In this document: piece by piece, positions 17,677-18,404 of the stretch
How positions within the stretch are numbered: the stretch's first letter is position 1
How the letters are laid out: each line of letters opens with the position of its first letter
The notes under the pieces: model-generated
Told to the model about the DNA's origin: nothing
Seen by the model: the letters and a program-made list of their open reading frames with translations, nothing else
The model's database searches: none
Translations under genes and position numbers: made by a program
Assembly (NCBI GenBank): GCA_024196135.1
Contig: JAMQCK010000645.1
Coordinates: forward strand, 1 to 18,404
Reading direction: 5' to 3'
DNA length: 18,404 nt
Source of the DNA: Pleurotus ostreatus/Saccharomyces cerevisiae fusant
Lineage: Eukaryota; Opisthokonta

Positions 17677-18404
17677 TCAGACCAAGTTCAAAGACTCCTT
17701 CACCGACTTCCAAGTATGTCCCTTCCACAAGTCATTCGCCCCACCGGCGCCATCCCCGTCGCATATCTTCGTTTCCGTGTTCAGAAGCCCCCGCTCGACA
17801 AAGTTCTGTAGCTGCTGCAGGAAATCTGTAGTGATCCTCTCGTGGTTCCTGGGTACCTCGTCGACCTCCACGATTGGCGCATTCAAGAGTGCTCCAAGTT
17901 CTCGGAATGTTGTGTGTCCGCCCTCGATGCGCAGCGATTTGTTGGCGAGGTCGGACAGCGGATAGTGGGTGACGACGTAGGCGACGAATCCTATGGATTG
18001 TTAGCGAGCACCGAACGTTTCCGAAGCTACAAAGCTTACCTCCAATGTCGCTTGAGTGCGTGACGGACAACAGCGTGTTCCCTTTGATGCCCTTGAGAAG
18101 GTTGATCTTCTTGTTGACGGTATAGCCGACCAGCGGGAGGGTGAAGGTCTCGAAGGCGCCGGTCTGCGACGAGGTCAGTCAAGGACAGATGAAGACTATC
18201 CATGACGACTGACGAAGATGCGCAAGGATGGCAGACCAATACTCTCAAGGTGCTCTACACGCGGTAGGTGAGTATAACAAAATTGGACTAAGCAGATAAC
18301 ATACCCGCGACCTGGATCTTTGGCGCCAGGAAGGGCGGCGCCTCTGCCAAAGGGAACCCCTTGCTAACCGTCCCGAACTCGCTCGGGACGAAAAGCTTAA
18401 CGCC
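17677..18404 (-). CDS. NmrA-like NAD(P)-binding protein, C-terminal part (5' end outside the window)
   Basis: Four exons are visible: 18404-18305 (continuing beyond the window), 18254-18214, 18163-18040 and 17990-17677. Introns are 50, 50 and 49 nt. The joined peptide begins GVKLFVPSEFG, the conserved block after the Rossmann core of NmrA/isoflavone-reductase-type short-chain dehydrogenases. KIQVAEHLESIGLPSLRIF, TFTLPLVGY, VTHSSDIGGFVAYVV and LRIEGGHTTFRELGALL follow. Members either reduce small molecules with NADPH or act as redox sensors that bind NAD(P) without turnover. The catalytic and nucleotide-binding N-terminus (GxxGxxG) is not in the window, so enzyme and regulator cannot be separated. 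The stop codon is at 17679-17677. Confidence 0.85.

Noticed and set aside
1..18404. tRNA, rRNA or CRISPR array
   Set aside because: B-box-like strings such as GATTCGATTCC near 757 have no cloverleaf around them. No regularly spaced direct repeats were seen, and the DNA is fungal.

Overview
The window is eukaryotic nuclear DNA, most likely from a basidiomycete fungus (Agaricomycetes). Every recognisable gene can be assembled as exons joined by very short GT-AG introns, about 48-64 nt long, and the protein families are typical of such genomes. I assigned exons by hand from splice signals, reading-frame closure and family motifs. No transcript data were available. All gene models except the truncated last one close to a single frame from ATG to stop.

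Layout, left to right. Positions 1-842 hold no gene I can support. Minus strand 968-5918 is a 1633-residue Sec7/PH-domain protein with one coding intron and a likely 51-nt intron in its 3' UTR. A 1.25 kb intergenic stretch follows. Minus strand 7170-8292 is a six-exon flavin reductase-like FMN-binding protein with a 13-nt microexon. It is divergent from a five-exon NPC2/ML-domain secretory lipid-transfer protein (plus, 8775-9501), which has a TATA box. Minus strand 10519-12123 is a six-exon mitochondrial cation diffusion facilitator of the Mmt1/Mmt2 (ZnT9) kind. Its 21-nt microexon supplies half of the transmembrane metal site. Plus strand 15986-17371 is a seven-exon zinc-dependent, probably NADP-dependent, cinnamyl-alcohol-dehydrogenase-type enzyme. 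It is convergent with an NmrA-like NAD(P)-binding protein (minus, 17677 to beyond the window end).

The stretch from about 9.9 to 15.9 kb, apart from the metal transporter, is accessory in character. Two diverged inverted copies of a ~310-bp gene fragment flank the transporter gene. The left copy is followed by a decayed NACHT-like Walker B stretch.

At 14087-14885 lies what looks like a non-autonomous terminal-inverted-repeat transposon. It has a 9-bp direct repeat on each side, 112-bp inverted arms that differ at one base, and at each end a hairpin. The two hairpins differ in stem sequence with compensatory changes but keep the same GCGAAGC loop. This is the most unusual structure in the window.

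The genes do not form an obvious pathway or cluster. They are ordinary housekeeping and oxidoreductase genes around a repeat-rich insertion zone.
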